NCBI GenBank assembly: GCA_900543515.1
Contig: UQRW01000008.1
Span: 1-55,699 of the forward strand
Source of the DNA: an uncultured Collinsella sp.
GTDB taxonomy: Bacteria; Actinomycetota; Coriobacteriia; Coriobacteriales; Coriobacteriaceae
Direction of reading: 5' to 3'
DNA: 55,699 nucleotides
Shown here: positions 46,778 to 55,649 of the stretch, one piece after another
Layout: each line of letters starts with the position of its first letter
Numbering within the stretch: position 1 is the stretch's first letter
Notes under the pieces: model-generated
What the model saw: the letters and a program-made list of their open reading frames with translations, nothing else
What the model was told of the DNA's origin: nothing
Databases searched by the model: none
Program-made: the position numbers and the translations under genes

Positions 46778-47959
46778 TTACTGAAGCGAGCGAGCGCGTT
46801 CGATGGCGTAGGCGAGCGACAGCTGCTCCATCTCCGGGGCGCATTTGTAGCTCAGTCCGGTGAGAGCCGTCACCTTATCGAGGCGATATCGAATCGTGTT
46901 CGGGTGCTGGCCAGTCTGCTTGGCGGTTTGCTCGATACGTCGGTCGTTCTCGATGAATGCGGCGAGCGTGGATTCCAGTTCGCTGCCATGCTCGCTGTCA
47001 TGCTCGCGTATCGGCGAGAGAATCGCCTCCGAGAACGATCGCATCTCCGGGGTTTCCGCAAAAGGCATCACGGTTCTCAGGATGCCGAGCTGTGCATAGC
47101 GGATGGGGCCCTCGGCTCGTTGACAAGATAGGCGCTGTGCGTAAATCGCCTGAGAGATCACCTGCGCCACTGCCTCGTCTCCAAACAGAATATCGCTGAT
47201 GCCGAGCCCTTCCGCTCCGCCATCGATACCGCTGGCCTCGATGAGCTCCATGAGCGCCTGCACGATCCGCTCCACATTGAGCGTCTGCTCCGAGTCACTT
47301 GTCGCTACGAATAACAGACCTCCGTCATAGGGTGCCAACATGTTGTGGCATCCGGCGAGGGTCGATTTTGCACAGAGACGTTCGATTTGCAAAAACGTAC
47401 GCGGGTCGAGGGGCTCTGCAAACGATGCGAACAGGGCGACCGCTTCGTCCAGAAATGACGGGTTGAGACCTCGGATGCGTCGGCAGATGGACTCGGGCGA
47501 TACGTCTGTCCTTAGAGCATCGATCTCGCGCTGCGCGAAGTCGATGGACGCGAGCTGCTCGATATGCCGTTTGACCTCATAGATGACGCCGTCAAAGAAC
47601 AGTGAGTCGTCGGTCGTGAGAAAGACCGGGTAGTGCCGCGCGTTGGCGTAGCGGATGGCTTGGTCGGGAATCGGAATGTGCAGGACATTTTTGATGATAA
47701 GACCGCTCGTTCCCTTGGCGACGAGGTATTTCACGGCTTCAGTGATGAGGTATGGGTCGTCCTTCGCATAGAGGAAGGTGCTGAGGACGATCTCGTCTGG
47801 GCTGAAGTTGACGCGCTGGTACTTGTTCTTGAGGCCGGGCATGAGTTCATAATCGAGAATCCCGACGCCAGAGACGGCGCGCGAGACGCCATCGCTGCCG
47901 GCGATTAGACGGACCGACCCCTCATATTCCCGTGAGAAGTCCGAGATGGTGTATAGCAT
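46778..47959 (-). CDS. PucR/CdaR-family transcriptional regulator
   Basis: Protein of 393 residues; the ATG at 47959 has AAGGTG six nt upstream and is preferred over the GTG at 47980. The N-terminal PucR domain (about 1-125, LYTISDFSREYE, GVGILDYELMPGLKNKY, VKYLVAKGTSGLII) is followed by a GGDEF-related middle region. A C-terminal PucR-type HTH follows (ENDRRIEQTAKQTGQHPNTIRYRLDKVTALTGL, about 337-370). Such regulators control amino-acid and purine catabolism. Divergent from the ornithine cyclodeaminase/aminotransferase pair, its likely target. Confidence 0.9.
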   Translation of the reverse strand: MLYTISDFSREYEGSVRLIAGSDGVSRAVSGVGILDYELMPGLKNKYQRVNFSPDEIVLSTFLYAKDDPYLITEAVKYLVAKGTSGLIIKNVLHIPIPDQAIRYANARHYPVFLTTDDSLFFDGVIYEVKRHIEQLASIDFAQREIDALRTDVSPESICRRIRGLNPSFLDEAVALFASFAEPLDPRTFLQIERLCAKSTLAGCHNMLAPYDGGLLFVATSDSEQTLNVERIVQALMELIEASGIDGGAEGLGISDILFGDEAVAQVISQAIYAQRLSCQRAEGPIRYAQLGILRTVMPFAETPEMRSFSEAILSPIREHDSEHGSELESTLAAFIENDRRIEQTAKQTGQHPNTIRYRLDKVTALTGLSYKCAPEMEQLSLAYAIERARSLQ

Positions 47960-47971
47960 CAACATCACCTT

Positions 47972-48099
47972 GTAAATCACTACAATAAGTACAGGTATAA
48001 ATAGGATAATCGCACATTCGTATGCCTTTGATGCAAGAAATAGTTCAAATACATGCTGATATAACGAAAAGTCAGATCGAGAATCGTTGTAGATTACAA
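47972..48099. promoter_or_regulatory. Divergent regulatory region with two TTGTA/TACAA inverted repeats
   Basis: TTGTAAATCACTACAA at about 47970-47985 (TTGTA-N6-TACAA) lies just upstream of the PucR-family start, and GTTGTAGATTACAAC at about 48085-48099 (TTGTA-N3-TACAA) lies about 80 bp before the cyclodeaminase gene. These shared half-sites, one per divergent gene, suggest binding sites for the PucR-type regulator. Confidence 0.45.
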
Positions 48100-48176
48100 C
48101 AAGAAATGATCCTTGGCGACATCGTTACTAAACCGTACAGTGAAGCAACGTAAAGCTTTCGCTGAGAGGAGCGATG

Positions 48177-49208
48177 ATGGGGCAGATGGTGGTGCTTTCG
48201 GCCGAGGAAGTTTCCAAGGTGCTGACGATCGAGGATGCAATAGCTGCCGTGGAGGAGGCATATCGCCAGAAGGCAACGGGCAAGGGTGTTGCGTGGCCGA
48301 TGATATATGAGCAGTTTGAACCCGGTGTGGCCGATATGGATATCCGCTCGGGCGAGTTGGCGGGAAGCGGCCTCTTCGGTCTCAAGCTCACTGCTTGGTT
48401 TTCTCAGAATCCCAAAAAGGGGCTGCCCGAGATCTTTGGCACCACGCTACTGTGCGACAACGCGACGGGCGAGCCGCTGGCGCTGCTTAATGCCTCCGCC
48501 GTCACTGGGCTTCGCACCGGTGCCGCCGCTGCGCTCGGTGCCAAGTGGCTGGCTCGGGCGGATGCGTCCAAACTGCTTGTTGCGGGTGCCGGCCATATGA
48601 GCACCTATATGGTGGCGGGCGTGCTCGCCGCCTGTCCCAAAGTGAGCGAGGTCAAGGTGTGGGAGCCGGTTTCCGACGCCGCGCCCGAGGCCCGCGTCGA
48701 GCGCATGCGAGACGAGGTCGCCCATATCTTGGGCGCCTGCGAGCATGCTCGCGAGGCATCCACCTATTCCATCGAGGCGACGGCCGACGGCCAAGGTGCT
48801 GCGGCAGAGGCCGACATCATCGTGACGATCACGCCGGCGACCAAGCCCATCATCCCCGATGCATGGGTGCGCCCCGGTACGCATATCTCCTGCGTCGGTG
48901 CCGACATGCCCGGCAAGCAGGAGCTCGCCTCGGCGCTTGTCGCCCGTGCCGCTGTTTACGTCGACGACCGCGAGCAGTCGGTCGAGTCCGGCGAGCTGGA
49001 GATTCCGGCTGCCGAGGGTGCCATCACGCCCGAGGACATCAAAGCGGAGCTCGGCGAAGTCATCGCCGGTACGGCTACGGGGCGTTCGGATGACGAACAG
49101 GTGACAGTGTTCGATACGTCGGGCATCGCCGTTCAGGACCTTTCGGCATCGAAAATCGCCTACGACCGCGCCGTCGAGGCGGGGCTGGGCACCGTGGTGG
49201 AACTGTAA
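48177..49208 (+). CDS. Ornithine cyclodeaminase/mu-crystallin family protein
   Basis: Protein of 343 residues; GAGAGGAG precedes two adjacent ATGs, and 48177 gives the better spacing than 48174. Rossmann NAD-binding segment LLVAGAGHMSTYMVAGVLA (about 133-151) sits in the family context ALLNASAVTGLRTGAAAALGAKWLA. It also has ADIIVTITPATKPII and GADMPGKQELA. The family includes ornithine cyclodeaminases, alanine dehydrogenases and ketimine reductases, so the reaction is uncertain. In one unit with a PLP aminotransferase 24 bp downstream. Confidence 0.88.
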   Translation: MGQMVVLSAEEVSKVLTIEDAIAAVEEAYRQKATGKGVAWPMIYEQFEPGVADMDIRSGELAGSGLFGLKLTAWFSQNPKKGLPEIFGTTLLCDNATGEPLALLNASAVTGLRTGAAAALGAKWLARADASKLLVAGAGHMSTYMVAGVLAACPKVSEVKVWEPVSDAAPEARVERMRDEVAHILGACEHAREASTYSIEATADGQGAAAEADIIVTITPATKPIIPDAWVRPGTHISCVGADMPGKQELASALVARAAVYVDDREQSVESGELEIPAAEGAITPEDIKAELGEVIAGTATGRSDDEQVTVFDTSGIAVQDLSASKIAYDRAVEAGLGTVVEL

Positions 49209-49232
49209 GAAAGCCAAGGAAAGGAAACGACA

Positions 49233-50363
49233 ATGCGGATCAAGGATTTCGCTGTCGAGCAGTGGATGAACGAGTGGGAGACCAAGTGCACCCACAACGT
49301 TGCAGAGACGTGCGTCTACTCCCTCACGCTTGACCAGCTGTTCGAGCTTACGAACACCGACAAGAAGGCGTGGCTCGATAGCCTGTACTCGCGCCGATTC
49401 ACCTACGGAGACATCGAGGGGCAGCCCGGCTTCCTCGAGGGGGTCGCGCGTCTCTATAAGACGGTCGAGCCCGGGCATATCGTGCCCACGCACGGCGCGA
49501 CCGGTGCCAACTCCCTGGTTATTTCCACGCTTGTCGAACCGGGCGATCATGTAGTCTCCGTCAAGCCCACCTACCAGCAGCTTTACTCGATTCCCGAGAT
49601 GTGCGGCGCGAAGGTCGATATTCTTCAGCTCGATCGCAAGAACGGCTACCACGTCGACGTCGACGCGCTCGATGCCCTGGTGACCGACGATACCAAGCTC
49701 ATCTGCATCAATAACCCGGACAACCCCACGGGCGCCCTGCTCGACACCGATACGCTCAAGGCGATTGTCGAGGTTGCGCGCAAACACGACGCATGGCTGC
49801 TCTGCGACGAGGTCTACCGTCTGCTTACTCAGACGGATGAATACTGCGAGTCCGTGATCGACCTGTACGACAAGGCCGTCGTCACCGCATCCATGTCCAA
49901 GGTCTGGTCGTTCGCTGGCCTGCGTCTGGGCTGGGCGGTCACCAAGAGCCCGGAACTTCGTCGCGCGCTGCTCTCGCATCGCGACTACAACCTGATTTCC
50001 GCCGGCATATTCAGCGAGACGGTGGCGGAGCTGATTCTGAGCAACGCTTCCGTGATCCTTGAGCGCAGCCGTCGCATCGTCCGTCAGAACCTTGCTGTTC
50101 TGGAGAAGTGGGTCGAGAGCGAGCCGCACCTGTCGTTTGTCAAGCCCGAGGCGGGTACCACCGCGCTCGTGTATTACGACTATGACATCGACTCCAGGAC
50201 GTTCTGCATCGACATGATTAAGAAGTCCGGCGCGCTCGTCACCCCGGGCGATTGCTTCGAGGAGCCCAAGAGCATGCGCATCGGCTATGCATATTCCGAT
50301 AACACCGACGACCTGCAGAAGGGTCTGGATGCCATCTCCGCGTACATGCGTACGCTCGAGTAG
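49233..50363 (+). CDS. PLP-dependent class I/II aminotransferase
   Basis: Protein of 376 residues with AAAGGAAA before the ATG at 49233. Fold-type I features: THGATGANSLVISTLVEPGDHVV (about 86-108), INNPDNPTGALLD (159-171), LLCDEVYR (189-196) and SMSKVWSFAGLRLGW with PLP lysine K223. The amino donor is not readable from sequence. Paired with the cyclodeaminase-family dehydrogenase and a divergent PucR regulator, it probably belongs to an amino-acid catabolic route. Confidence 0.9.
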   Translation: MRIKDFAVEQWMNEWETKCTHNVAETCVYSLTLDQLFELTNTDKKAWLDSLYSRRFTYGDIEGQPGFLEGVARLYKTVEPGHIVPTHGATGANSLVISTLVEPGDHVVSVKPTYQQLYSIPEMCGAKVDILQLDRKNGYHVDVDALDALVTDDTKLICINNPDNPTGALLDTDTLKAIVEVARKHDAWLLCDEVYRLLTQTDEYCESVIDLYDKAVVTASMSKVWSFAGLRLGWAVTKSPELRRALLSHRDYNLISAGIFSETVAELILSNASVILERSRRIVRQNLAVLEKWVESEPHLSFVKPEAGTTALVYYDYDIDSRTFCIDMIKKSGALVTPGDCFEEPKSMRIGYAYSDNTDDLQKGLDAISAYMRTLE

Positions 50364-50383
50364 AGGCTCGAGGGCGAAGTGAT

Positions 50384-50420
50384 GGGGTCGATCGGTTTAG
50401 GACCGAGGGCCCCTATTTTC
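50384..50420 (+). terminator. Terminator after the aminotransferase
   Basis: GGGG (50384-50387) and CGGT (50393-50396) pair with ACCG (50402-50405) and CCCC (50410-50413), followed by TATTTTCT. Confidence 0.6.
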
Positions 50421-50455
50421 TCTCAAGGCTACCGAACACTTTTGTCATATTAGGT

Positions 50456-50494
50456 GCCCACGGGGTCGTATCGCCGCGACGCCGTGGGCATAAT
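50456..50494 (+). promoter_or_regulatory. Inverted repeat and -10 upstream of the BceRS-like genes
   Basis: GCCCACGG (50456-50463) and CCGTGGGC (50482-50489) are perfect inverted repeats 18 bp apart. The second arm runs into CATAAT (50489-50494), a probable -10, so the repeat covers the core promoter and may be an operator. Confidence 0.45.
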
Positions 50495-50532
50495 GGTGTG
50501 GAAGGTGCAAGTTACGCGAAATGGGAGGACAC

Positions 50533-51204
50533 ATGGCGCTGATCTATGTCGTTGAGGACGACGAGCCCATTCGTCGTGAGCTTGTCGACATTCTTGCCCG
50601 CGCCGGGTTTGAAATCGAGGCCTGCGAATCGTTCGAGCACGTCTCGCGCGATATTCTCGCCGCCGCTCCCGACTTGGTGCTGCTCGACCTCACGCTCCCT
50701 GTCAAAGACGGCCAGCACATCTGCCATGAGGTTCGCCGCGAATCCGAGGTTCCCATCATCGTCCTCACGTCGCGCACGACCGAGATTGACGAGGTCATGG
50801 CCATGACGCTCGGCGCGGACGACTTTGTTTCCAAGCCCTACAGCGCCCGTGTGCTCGTGGCGCGCATCAACGCACTACTGCGTCGCACCGCGGCGGCGGG
50901 CGAGCGCAGCACGCTCGTCCACAAGGGACTGGAGCTCGACCTCGCATGCTCCATGGTCACCAACACGCAAACGGGCACCAGCACCGAGCTCACCAAAAAC
51001 GAGCTGCGTATCCTCTCGTTGCTTCTGAGCCGCGCGGGCAAGATCGTCTCGCGCTCGGCCATCATGCAGGACCTGTGGGACTCCGATGCCTTCGTGGACG
51101 ACAATACGCTCACCGTCAACATCAACCGCCTGCGTACCACGCTCGAAAAAATCGGCATCAAGGGGTATTTGACAACGCACCGCGGCCAAGGCTATTCGGT
51201 CTAG
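50533..51204 (+). CDS. OmpR-family response regulator (BceR-like)
   Basis: Protein of 223 residues; the ATG at 50533 follows GGGAGG, preferred over 50521. The receiver has D52 in LVLLDLTLPVKDGQ and K in DDFVSKPYSARVL. A C-terminal winged helix has LTKNELRILSLLLSRAGKIVSR and NINRLRTTLEKIG, ending RGQGYSV. The DxTLP-type loop and the partner kinase resemble the BceRS group that responds to cell-wall antibiotics. No BceAB transporter is adjacent. Confidence 0.92.
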   Translation: MALIYVVEDDEPIRRELVDILARAGFEIEACESFEHVSRDILAAAPDLVLLDLTLPVKDGQHICHEVRRESEVPIIVLTSRTTEIDEVMAMTLGADDFVSKPYSARVLVARINALLRRTAAAGERSTLVHKGLELDLACSMVTNTQTGTSTELTKNELRILSLLLSRAGKIVSRSAIMQDLWDSDAFVDDNTLTVNINRLRTTLEKIGIKGYLTTHRGQGYSV

Positions 51205-51213
51205 GGGCCGGCT

Positions 51214-52257
51214 ATGTCGTTTGGCAAGTTCTTTAAAGATGCGCTGCTTCCCGTCGCCGTGTGGACGTGCGGCGTGCTGCTGAGCTGCCTTGTGCTGACG
51301 GTCGCCGGTGCACCCGTCTCTATCGTGGTCGTGGCGGTCGGCGTGTCCTTTATCTTTGGCATGCTCGGCATCGTGATCGAATACGCGCGCCGTCGTCGTT
51401 TTCTGCGCCAGCTGGAGCGTGCGGCAGAGGAGCTCGAGAGTCCCGCATGGGTGCAGGAGATGGTGCAATGCCCGACCTATGCCGAGGGCGAGCTCGAGTA
51501 CGAGGTCTTGCGCCGGGTGGGCAAAGCCGCCTGCGACGAGGTTGCCGAAGACCGGCGTCAGACCGATGACTATTGCGACTATATCGAGAGCTGGGTCCAC
51601 GAGGCCAAGCTGCCCCTGGCGGCGGCCCATCTAATTTTGGAAAACCTGGACGGCAGCGAAGACGACCTGTCGCGCGTGGATGACCTGGGTCGCGAGCTGG
51701 CTCGCGTGGAGCGCTATATCGACCAGGCGCTGTACTACGCGCGCTCGGAAGTCGTGGAGCGGGACTACCTGATTCGCCGCTGGGATCTCAAGACCTTGGT
51801 GACGGGCGCGATTAAGGCAAACGCGCGCGAGCTCATTGCGGCGCACGTGGCTCCGGTGTGCGAGAACCTCGACTTTGAGGTCTTTACCGACGAGAAGTGG
51901 CTCGAGTTTATTCTGGGCCAGCTCATTCAGAACAGCATTAAATATGCGCGTGAGGACGGCGCAAAGATCGTGTTTTCGGGTGCCTTGCTGGACGAGGGCT
52001 TGGCGAGCGAGCGCATCGAGCTTACCGTCGCGGACAACGGCTGCGGCGTGAGCGCGGCCGACCTGCCGCGCGTGTTCGAGAAGGGCTTTACCGGCGACAA
52101 CGGCCGCACCACCAAGCGCGCAACGGGCATCGGCCTCTACCTGGTGGCGCGCCTGTGCTCCAAGATGGGCATCGACGTCACCGCGGCATCGGAGCCGGGC
52201 GAAGGCTTCGTCGTAACATTCGCCTTCTCAACCAACAAGTTTCAATACTTTGAGTAG
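51214..52257 (+). CDS. Intramembrane-sensing histidine kinase (BceS-like)
   Basis: Protein of 347 residues, 9 bp after the regulator. Two membrane helices (about 12-31 and 36-56) with almost no loop between them, then a short linker. The H-box is YIESWVHEAKLPLAAAHLILEN with H129, the N-box QLIQNSIKYARED, and the G-boxes DNGCGV and RATGIGLYLV. The lack of an external sensor domain is typical of BceS kinases, which take their signal from a partner ABC transporter; none is encoded next to it. Confidence 0.9.
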   Translation: MSFGKFFKDALLPVAVWTCGVLLSCLVLTVAGAPVSIVVVAVGVSFIFGMLGIVIEYARRRRFLRQLERAAEELESPAWVQEMVQCPTYAEGELEYEVLRRVGKAACDEVAEDRRQTDDYCDYIESWVHEAKLPLAAAHLILENLDGSEDDLSRVDDLGRELARVERYIDQALYYARSEVVERDYLIRRWDLKTLVTGAIKANARELIAAHVAPVCENLDFEVFTDEKWLEFILGQLIQNSIKYAREDGAKIVFSGALLDEGLASERIELTVADNGCGVSAADLPRVFEKGFTGDNGRTTKRATGIGLYLVARLCSKMGIDVTAASEPGEGFVVTFAFSTNKFQYFE

Positions 52258-52300
52258 TCGTCGCGGTGTAACGTCCCGGAGCGTCATTCACGTTAAGACA

Positions 52301-52359
52301 ATTATCCCAAACGGGATAATTCCATCATGATGTGCTATGATTATCCCGTTTGGGATAAT
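52301..52359 (+). promoter_or_regulatory. Two HipB-type operators over the hipBA promoter
   Basis: ATTATCCCAAACGGGATAAT (52301-52320) and ATTATCCCGTTTGGGATAAT (52340-52359) have 8-bp perfect arms, with centres 39 bp apart and reverse-complement central tetramers. A TATGAT (52336-52341), a probable -10, runs into the second site. The TATCC/GGATA arms are those of known HipB operators, supporting autorepression. Confidence 0.88.
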
Positions 52360-52373
52360 CATAGGGGATTAGC

Positions 52374-52619
52374 ATGCAAGACTGGAATGAGCGAACGATT
52401 TTTGACCCAGCTGAACTCGGTGCATATTTGCGTGAGCGCCGGAAGAAGCTCGGTTATACCCAACGCGATGTGGCTGATTTCAACCAGTGCAGTTTGCGCT
52501 TTGTGAGCGAGCTTGAGCGTGGAAAGGCGGGTGCCAATCTTCGCCAAACCCTTCAAATCGCTAACAGCTTGGGGGTCGATTTGATCCTGAGGGAGAGGGG
52601 CGACGGCTCATGGCATTAA
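52374..52619 (+). CDS. hipB: HipB-like HTH antitoxin
   Basis: Protein of 81 residues with GGGG before the ATG at 52374. Helix-turn-helix of the Cro/C1 (XRE) type: LGAYLRERRKKLGYTQRDVADFNQCSLRFVSELERGKAGA (about 15-54), followed by a short C-terminal strand VDLILRERG. Represses hipBA through the two palindromes upstream and neutralises HipA. Its 3' end overlaps hipA by 10 bp. Confidence 0.92.
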   Translation: MQDWNERTIFDPAELGAYLRERRKKLGYTQRDVADFNQCSLRFVSELERGKAGANLRQTLQIANSLGVDLILRERGDGSWH

Positions 52620-53899
52620 AGGTTTATCGTGAGTATCGGGGAACGTTTGAGCTGGTCGGAGAATTTGAGAGGGCCGACCCCGTAAACGAGACGTTTGCAT
52701 ATGATGAGGGATATCTTGAACGCGACGATGCTGCCGCACTCTCAGCTTCTCTTCCCTTGCGACATGAGCCATATGCCAGCAATGAGTTTTCGGCCTTCTT
52801 TTCGGGCATGCTTCCCGAGGGCCCGGTTCGGCATGAGCTGTCGATGCGTTTTCAAATCCCCCAGTCAGACTATTTATCGATGCTCGAGCGTTTGGGCGAT
52901 GAGTGCGTTGGTGCCTTGAGGTTTCTCGGCGATGAGAAATCGAGCTACGATCCGGGCTATCGTCCTCTGCAAGACGAGGATTTTGAGGCACTTTCTAAGG
53001 CGGAAGTGTTTGAGATTGCAAATGATATGCAGGATTCGAGGCTGTCGTTGGCGGGCGCTCAGTCTAAAACCGGTTGGTTTTTACCGCGCGGTAAAGATGC
53101 AAAAAAGGCCGGGTCGTGGGATTGGATGCTGCCGCTCGGCTCTGCCCCCTCGACTCACATAGTCAAGATTGCTTCAACTAAACATCCGGATTTGCCGTTC
53201 AACGAATTAATTTGCATGACGGCAGCGTCTGCTGCTGGGCTTGAAATTGCCCGTTCAGAAGCTTCGGATACGATTCCTGGTGCGTTCTTTTCCGAGCGTT
53301 ATGACAGAATCTGGAGCAATGAGCCGCCGTCGATGAGCGGATTCGATGTGCCTCTGAGGCTGCATCAGGAGGATTTTTGCCAAGCGGTTGGCTGGCCTTC
53401 GTATATGAAATACGAGACACGTCCCGATAGCTGCTATATGGCTCTTTGCGGCCGATTGATAAGAGAGCAATCGTCTAACGTAATTGCTGATACTCAAATG
53501 TTCGCTCGTCAGGTAATGGTCGATTATGCGTTGGGGAATTGCGACTCGCATCTCAAGAACCATTCGTTTCTTTATAGTCCGAGTTGGCGGGAAAAGAGGT
53601 TGGCCCCTGCATACGATATTGTTTGCACGACGATAATGGGATACGACCATAATCTTGGGATTGATATTGGGGATCACCGGGTGATCGATGGGGTGACTCC
53701 TGAAGATTTCGAATTCATGTCTCAAGATTTGCATCTGCCACTCAAGATGATCAAGAACATCGCGGCGGAAGTGGCTGAAGAGGTGTCTGCCCAGCTTGCA
53801 GAACTTGCCTCTGCAACCGGAGATTTGGGTCGGGTCGCTCTGAAAATTCAGACGGATTCCGTTGAGAGAATGAGGGTTCTGGAGCAATTCTCAGCCTAA
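52610..53899 (+). CDS. hipA: HipA-like serine/threonine kinase toxin
   Basis: Protein of 429 residues starting at the ATG 52610 within hipB. N-terminal HipA domain (about 1-105), including SLPLRHEP and FFSGMLPEGPVR. The kinase domain has the ATP-binding SLAGAQSKTGWF (about 145-156), the catalytic loop YALGNCDSHLKNHSFL, and the metal-binding LAPAYDIVCT. HipA kinases phosphorylate an aminoacyl-tRNA synthetase and cause growth arrest when not held by HipB; the target here is not shown. The cassette looks lower in GC than its neighbours. Confidence 0.93.
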   Translation: MALKVYREYRGTFELVGEFERADPVNETFAYDEGYLERDDAAALSASLPLRHEPYASNEFSAFFSGMLPEGPVRHELSMRFQIPQSDYLSMLERLGDECVGALRFLGDEKSSYDPGYRPLQDEDFEALSKAEVFEIANDMQDSRLSLAGAQSKTGWFLPRGKDAKKAGSWDWMLPLGSAPSTHIVKIASTKHPDLPFNELICMTAASAAGLEIARSEASDTIPGAFFSERYDRIWSNEPPSMSGFDVPLRLHQEDFCQAVGWPSYMKYETRPDSCYMALCGRLIREQSSNVIADTQMFARQVMVDYALGNCDSHLKNHSFLYSPSWREKRLAPAYDIVCTTIMGYDHNLGIDIGDHRVIDGVTPEDFEFMSQDLHLPLKMIKNIAAEVAEEVSAQLAELASATGDLGRVALKIQTDSVERMRVLEQFSA

Positions 53900-53905
53900 A
53901 GCAAA

Positions 53906-53932
53906 GCGGGGCCACCGTAATGGTGGTCCCGC
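53906..53932. terminator. Hairpin after hipA
   Basis: GCGGGGCCACC (53906-53916) pairs with GGTGGTCCCGC (53922-53932) with one mismatch and a 5-nt loop, 7 bp after the hipA stop. It lacks a T-run on the plus strand. Confidence 0.5.
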
Positions 53933-53989
53933 GCTTGGAAGACTTGGGCACGTGGGCTTGCGCTCCGCGATGCGTTAGGCGTACGTTTG

Positions 53990-54427
53990 CTACTTCACGA
54001 CCAAGATGTCGCAGTCGGTGTTGCGCAGCAGGAACGTCGAAATCGAACCCAGGAGCGCATACTTGATCGAGGACAGGCCACGAGCGCCGCAGAGCACCAG
54101 ATCGGGCTTGACCACGTCGAGCATCTCGTCCTTGAGCGTCTCGCGAATACGGCCGGCGCGAATCATGACCTCGACCTCGGGAATGTCGGGATTGGCCTTG
54201 GCCTCTTCGAGCTGCTTGGCGATGGAGTTCTTAAATGCCTCCTCCAGGCCGTTGACCAGATCGACCGGATAGGAGCCAGCACTCTCGAGTGCCGTGGAAT
54301 CGATAACGTGGCCGATAATCAGCTTGGCGCCGTTGTTCGCGGCGACCTTGATGGCGCGTGCGAGCACAAAATCCTGCTGCTCAGTACCGTCGAGTGAAAC
54401 AAATACCTTGGTGTAGCCCTCGTTCAT
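53990..54427 (-). CDS. Universal stress protein (UspA family)
   Basis: Protein of 145 residues with GGAGG upstream of the ATG at 54427. Rossmann-like Usp fold with N-terminal KVFVSLDGTEQQDFVLARAI and the ATP-binding signature GARGLSSIKYALLGSIST (G-x2-G-x9-G-S, about 116-133), so it is probably an ATP-binding member. The specific stress role is unknown. Confidence 0.92.
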   Translation of the reverse strand: MNEGYTKVFVSLDGTEQQDFVLARAIKVAANNGAKLIIGHVIDSTALESAGSYPVDLVNGLEEAFKNSIAKQLEEAKANPDIPEVEVMIRAGRIRETLKDEMLDVVKPDLVLCGARGLSSIKYALLGSISTFLLRNTDCDILVVK

Positions 54428-54674
54428 GGTTTCCTCCTTGGTCTATCGCACGGGCGTGGGGCTCGTGCATCGGGCGGGCGCGGATGCGTGGCCGCCGGAC
54501 ACTTTATCTTGTTGCAGTTATACCCAAGGATTTGGGTTTGACCGCTCGCAATTCTGTGAACGGGCGAGTTTTTTGGTAAGGGTAGGCGCAGGCGCGCCGC
54601 CAACGGTTGATAATGGGACATCGCCCGCACCGTCCGCAGAACAATATCGGCGGGTGTCTAACGAGGGGGTCCCT

Positions 54675-55649
54675 TTGGATATCATTGAGCTTCTAAAATC
54701 TGCCTTCATGGGCCTGGTCGAGGGCATCACCGAATGGCTGCCTGTTTCGTCGACCGGTCACATGATCTTGGTGGACGAGTTCGTCAAGATGAACGTGAGC
54801 GAGACGTTCTGGAATATGTTCCTGGTCGTGATTCAGCTTGGCGCCATTTTGGCCGTCTGCGTTTTGTTCTTCTACGACCTCAACCCGTTTTCTCCCAGCA
54901 AGGGCAAGGAGGGCCGTCGCGACACCTGGGTGCTATGGGGCAAGATTGTGCTCGGCTGCATTCCCGCCGCGGCGATCGGTCTGCCGCTTAACGACTGGAT
55001 GGAGGAGCATTTCTACAATGCTCCCGTCGTGGCGTTGGCGCTCATTGTGTACGGCGTGCTGTTTATCGTGATCGAGAACTGGCGCGCGAACAAGCGCGAC
55101 CAGGCCGCTCTTGCCGGTTCGTTTGGTTCGCGTGCCGTGGTGGCGGGCGGACGTCCCGCCGGTGCGCATTTTGCCGCGCCCGCTGCGACTGCCGCCGCAG
55201 ACGATGACGATAGCTTGGACTTTGGCTCCATCACTACGCTCGAGGATCTGAGCTGGAAGACCGCGCTGGGTATCGGTTGCTTCCAGGTGCTTTCGCTGAT
55301 TCCGGGCACATCGCGCTCCGGCTCCACGATCATCGGCGGCCTGCTTTTGGGCTGCACGCGTTCGGTGGCGTCCAAGTTTACGTTCTTCCTGGCCATTCCC
55401 GTCATGTTTGGCGCGAGTGCGCTCAAGCTGGTCAAGTACTTTATTAAGGGCGGCACGTTCGGCACCAACGAAATCGCCATCCTGGGCGTGGGCTGCGTCG
55501 TCGCCTTTGTGGTGTCGCTCATTGCCATCAAGTGGCTTATGGGCTTCGTGCGCCGTCACGACTTCAAGTGCTTCGGCGTCTACCGCATCATCCTGGGCAT
55601 CGTGGTGCTCGCGTACTTCTTTGTCCTGGAGCCTATGCTCGGCCTGTAA
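54675..55649 (+). CDS. uppP: Undecaprenyl-diphosphatase with a cytoplasmic insertion
   Basis: Protein of 324 residues starting at TTG 54675 with GAGGGGG 6 nt upstream; the open frame further upstream lacks membrane character. BacA/UppP motifs are EGITEWLPVSSTGHMIL (16-32) and LIPGTSRSGSTIIGG (208-222), the paired active-site regions. Multi-pass membrane protein that recycles undecaprenyl diphosphate for cell-wall synthesis and gives bacitracin resistance. Between about residues 139 and 190 there is a low-complexity Ala/Gly/Asp insertion not seen in the roughly 270-residue E. coli enzyme. Confidence 0.93.
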   Translation: MDIIELLKSAFMGLVEGITEWLPVSSTGHMILVDEFVKMNVSETFWNMFLVVIQLGAILAVCVLFFYDLNPFSPSKGKEGRRDTWVLWGKIVLGCIPAAAIGLPLNDWMEEHFYNAPVVALALIVYGVLFIVIENWRANKRDQAALAGSFGSRAVVAGGRPAGAHFAAPAATAAADDDDSLDFGSITTLEDLSWKTALGIGCFQVLSLIPGTSRSGSTIIGGLLLGCTRSVASKFTFFLAIPVMFGASALKLVKYFIKGGTFGTNEIAILGVGCVVAFVVSLIAIKWLMGFVRRHDFKCFGVYRIILGIVVLAYFFVLEPMLGL

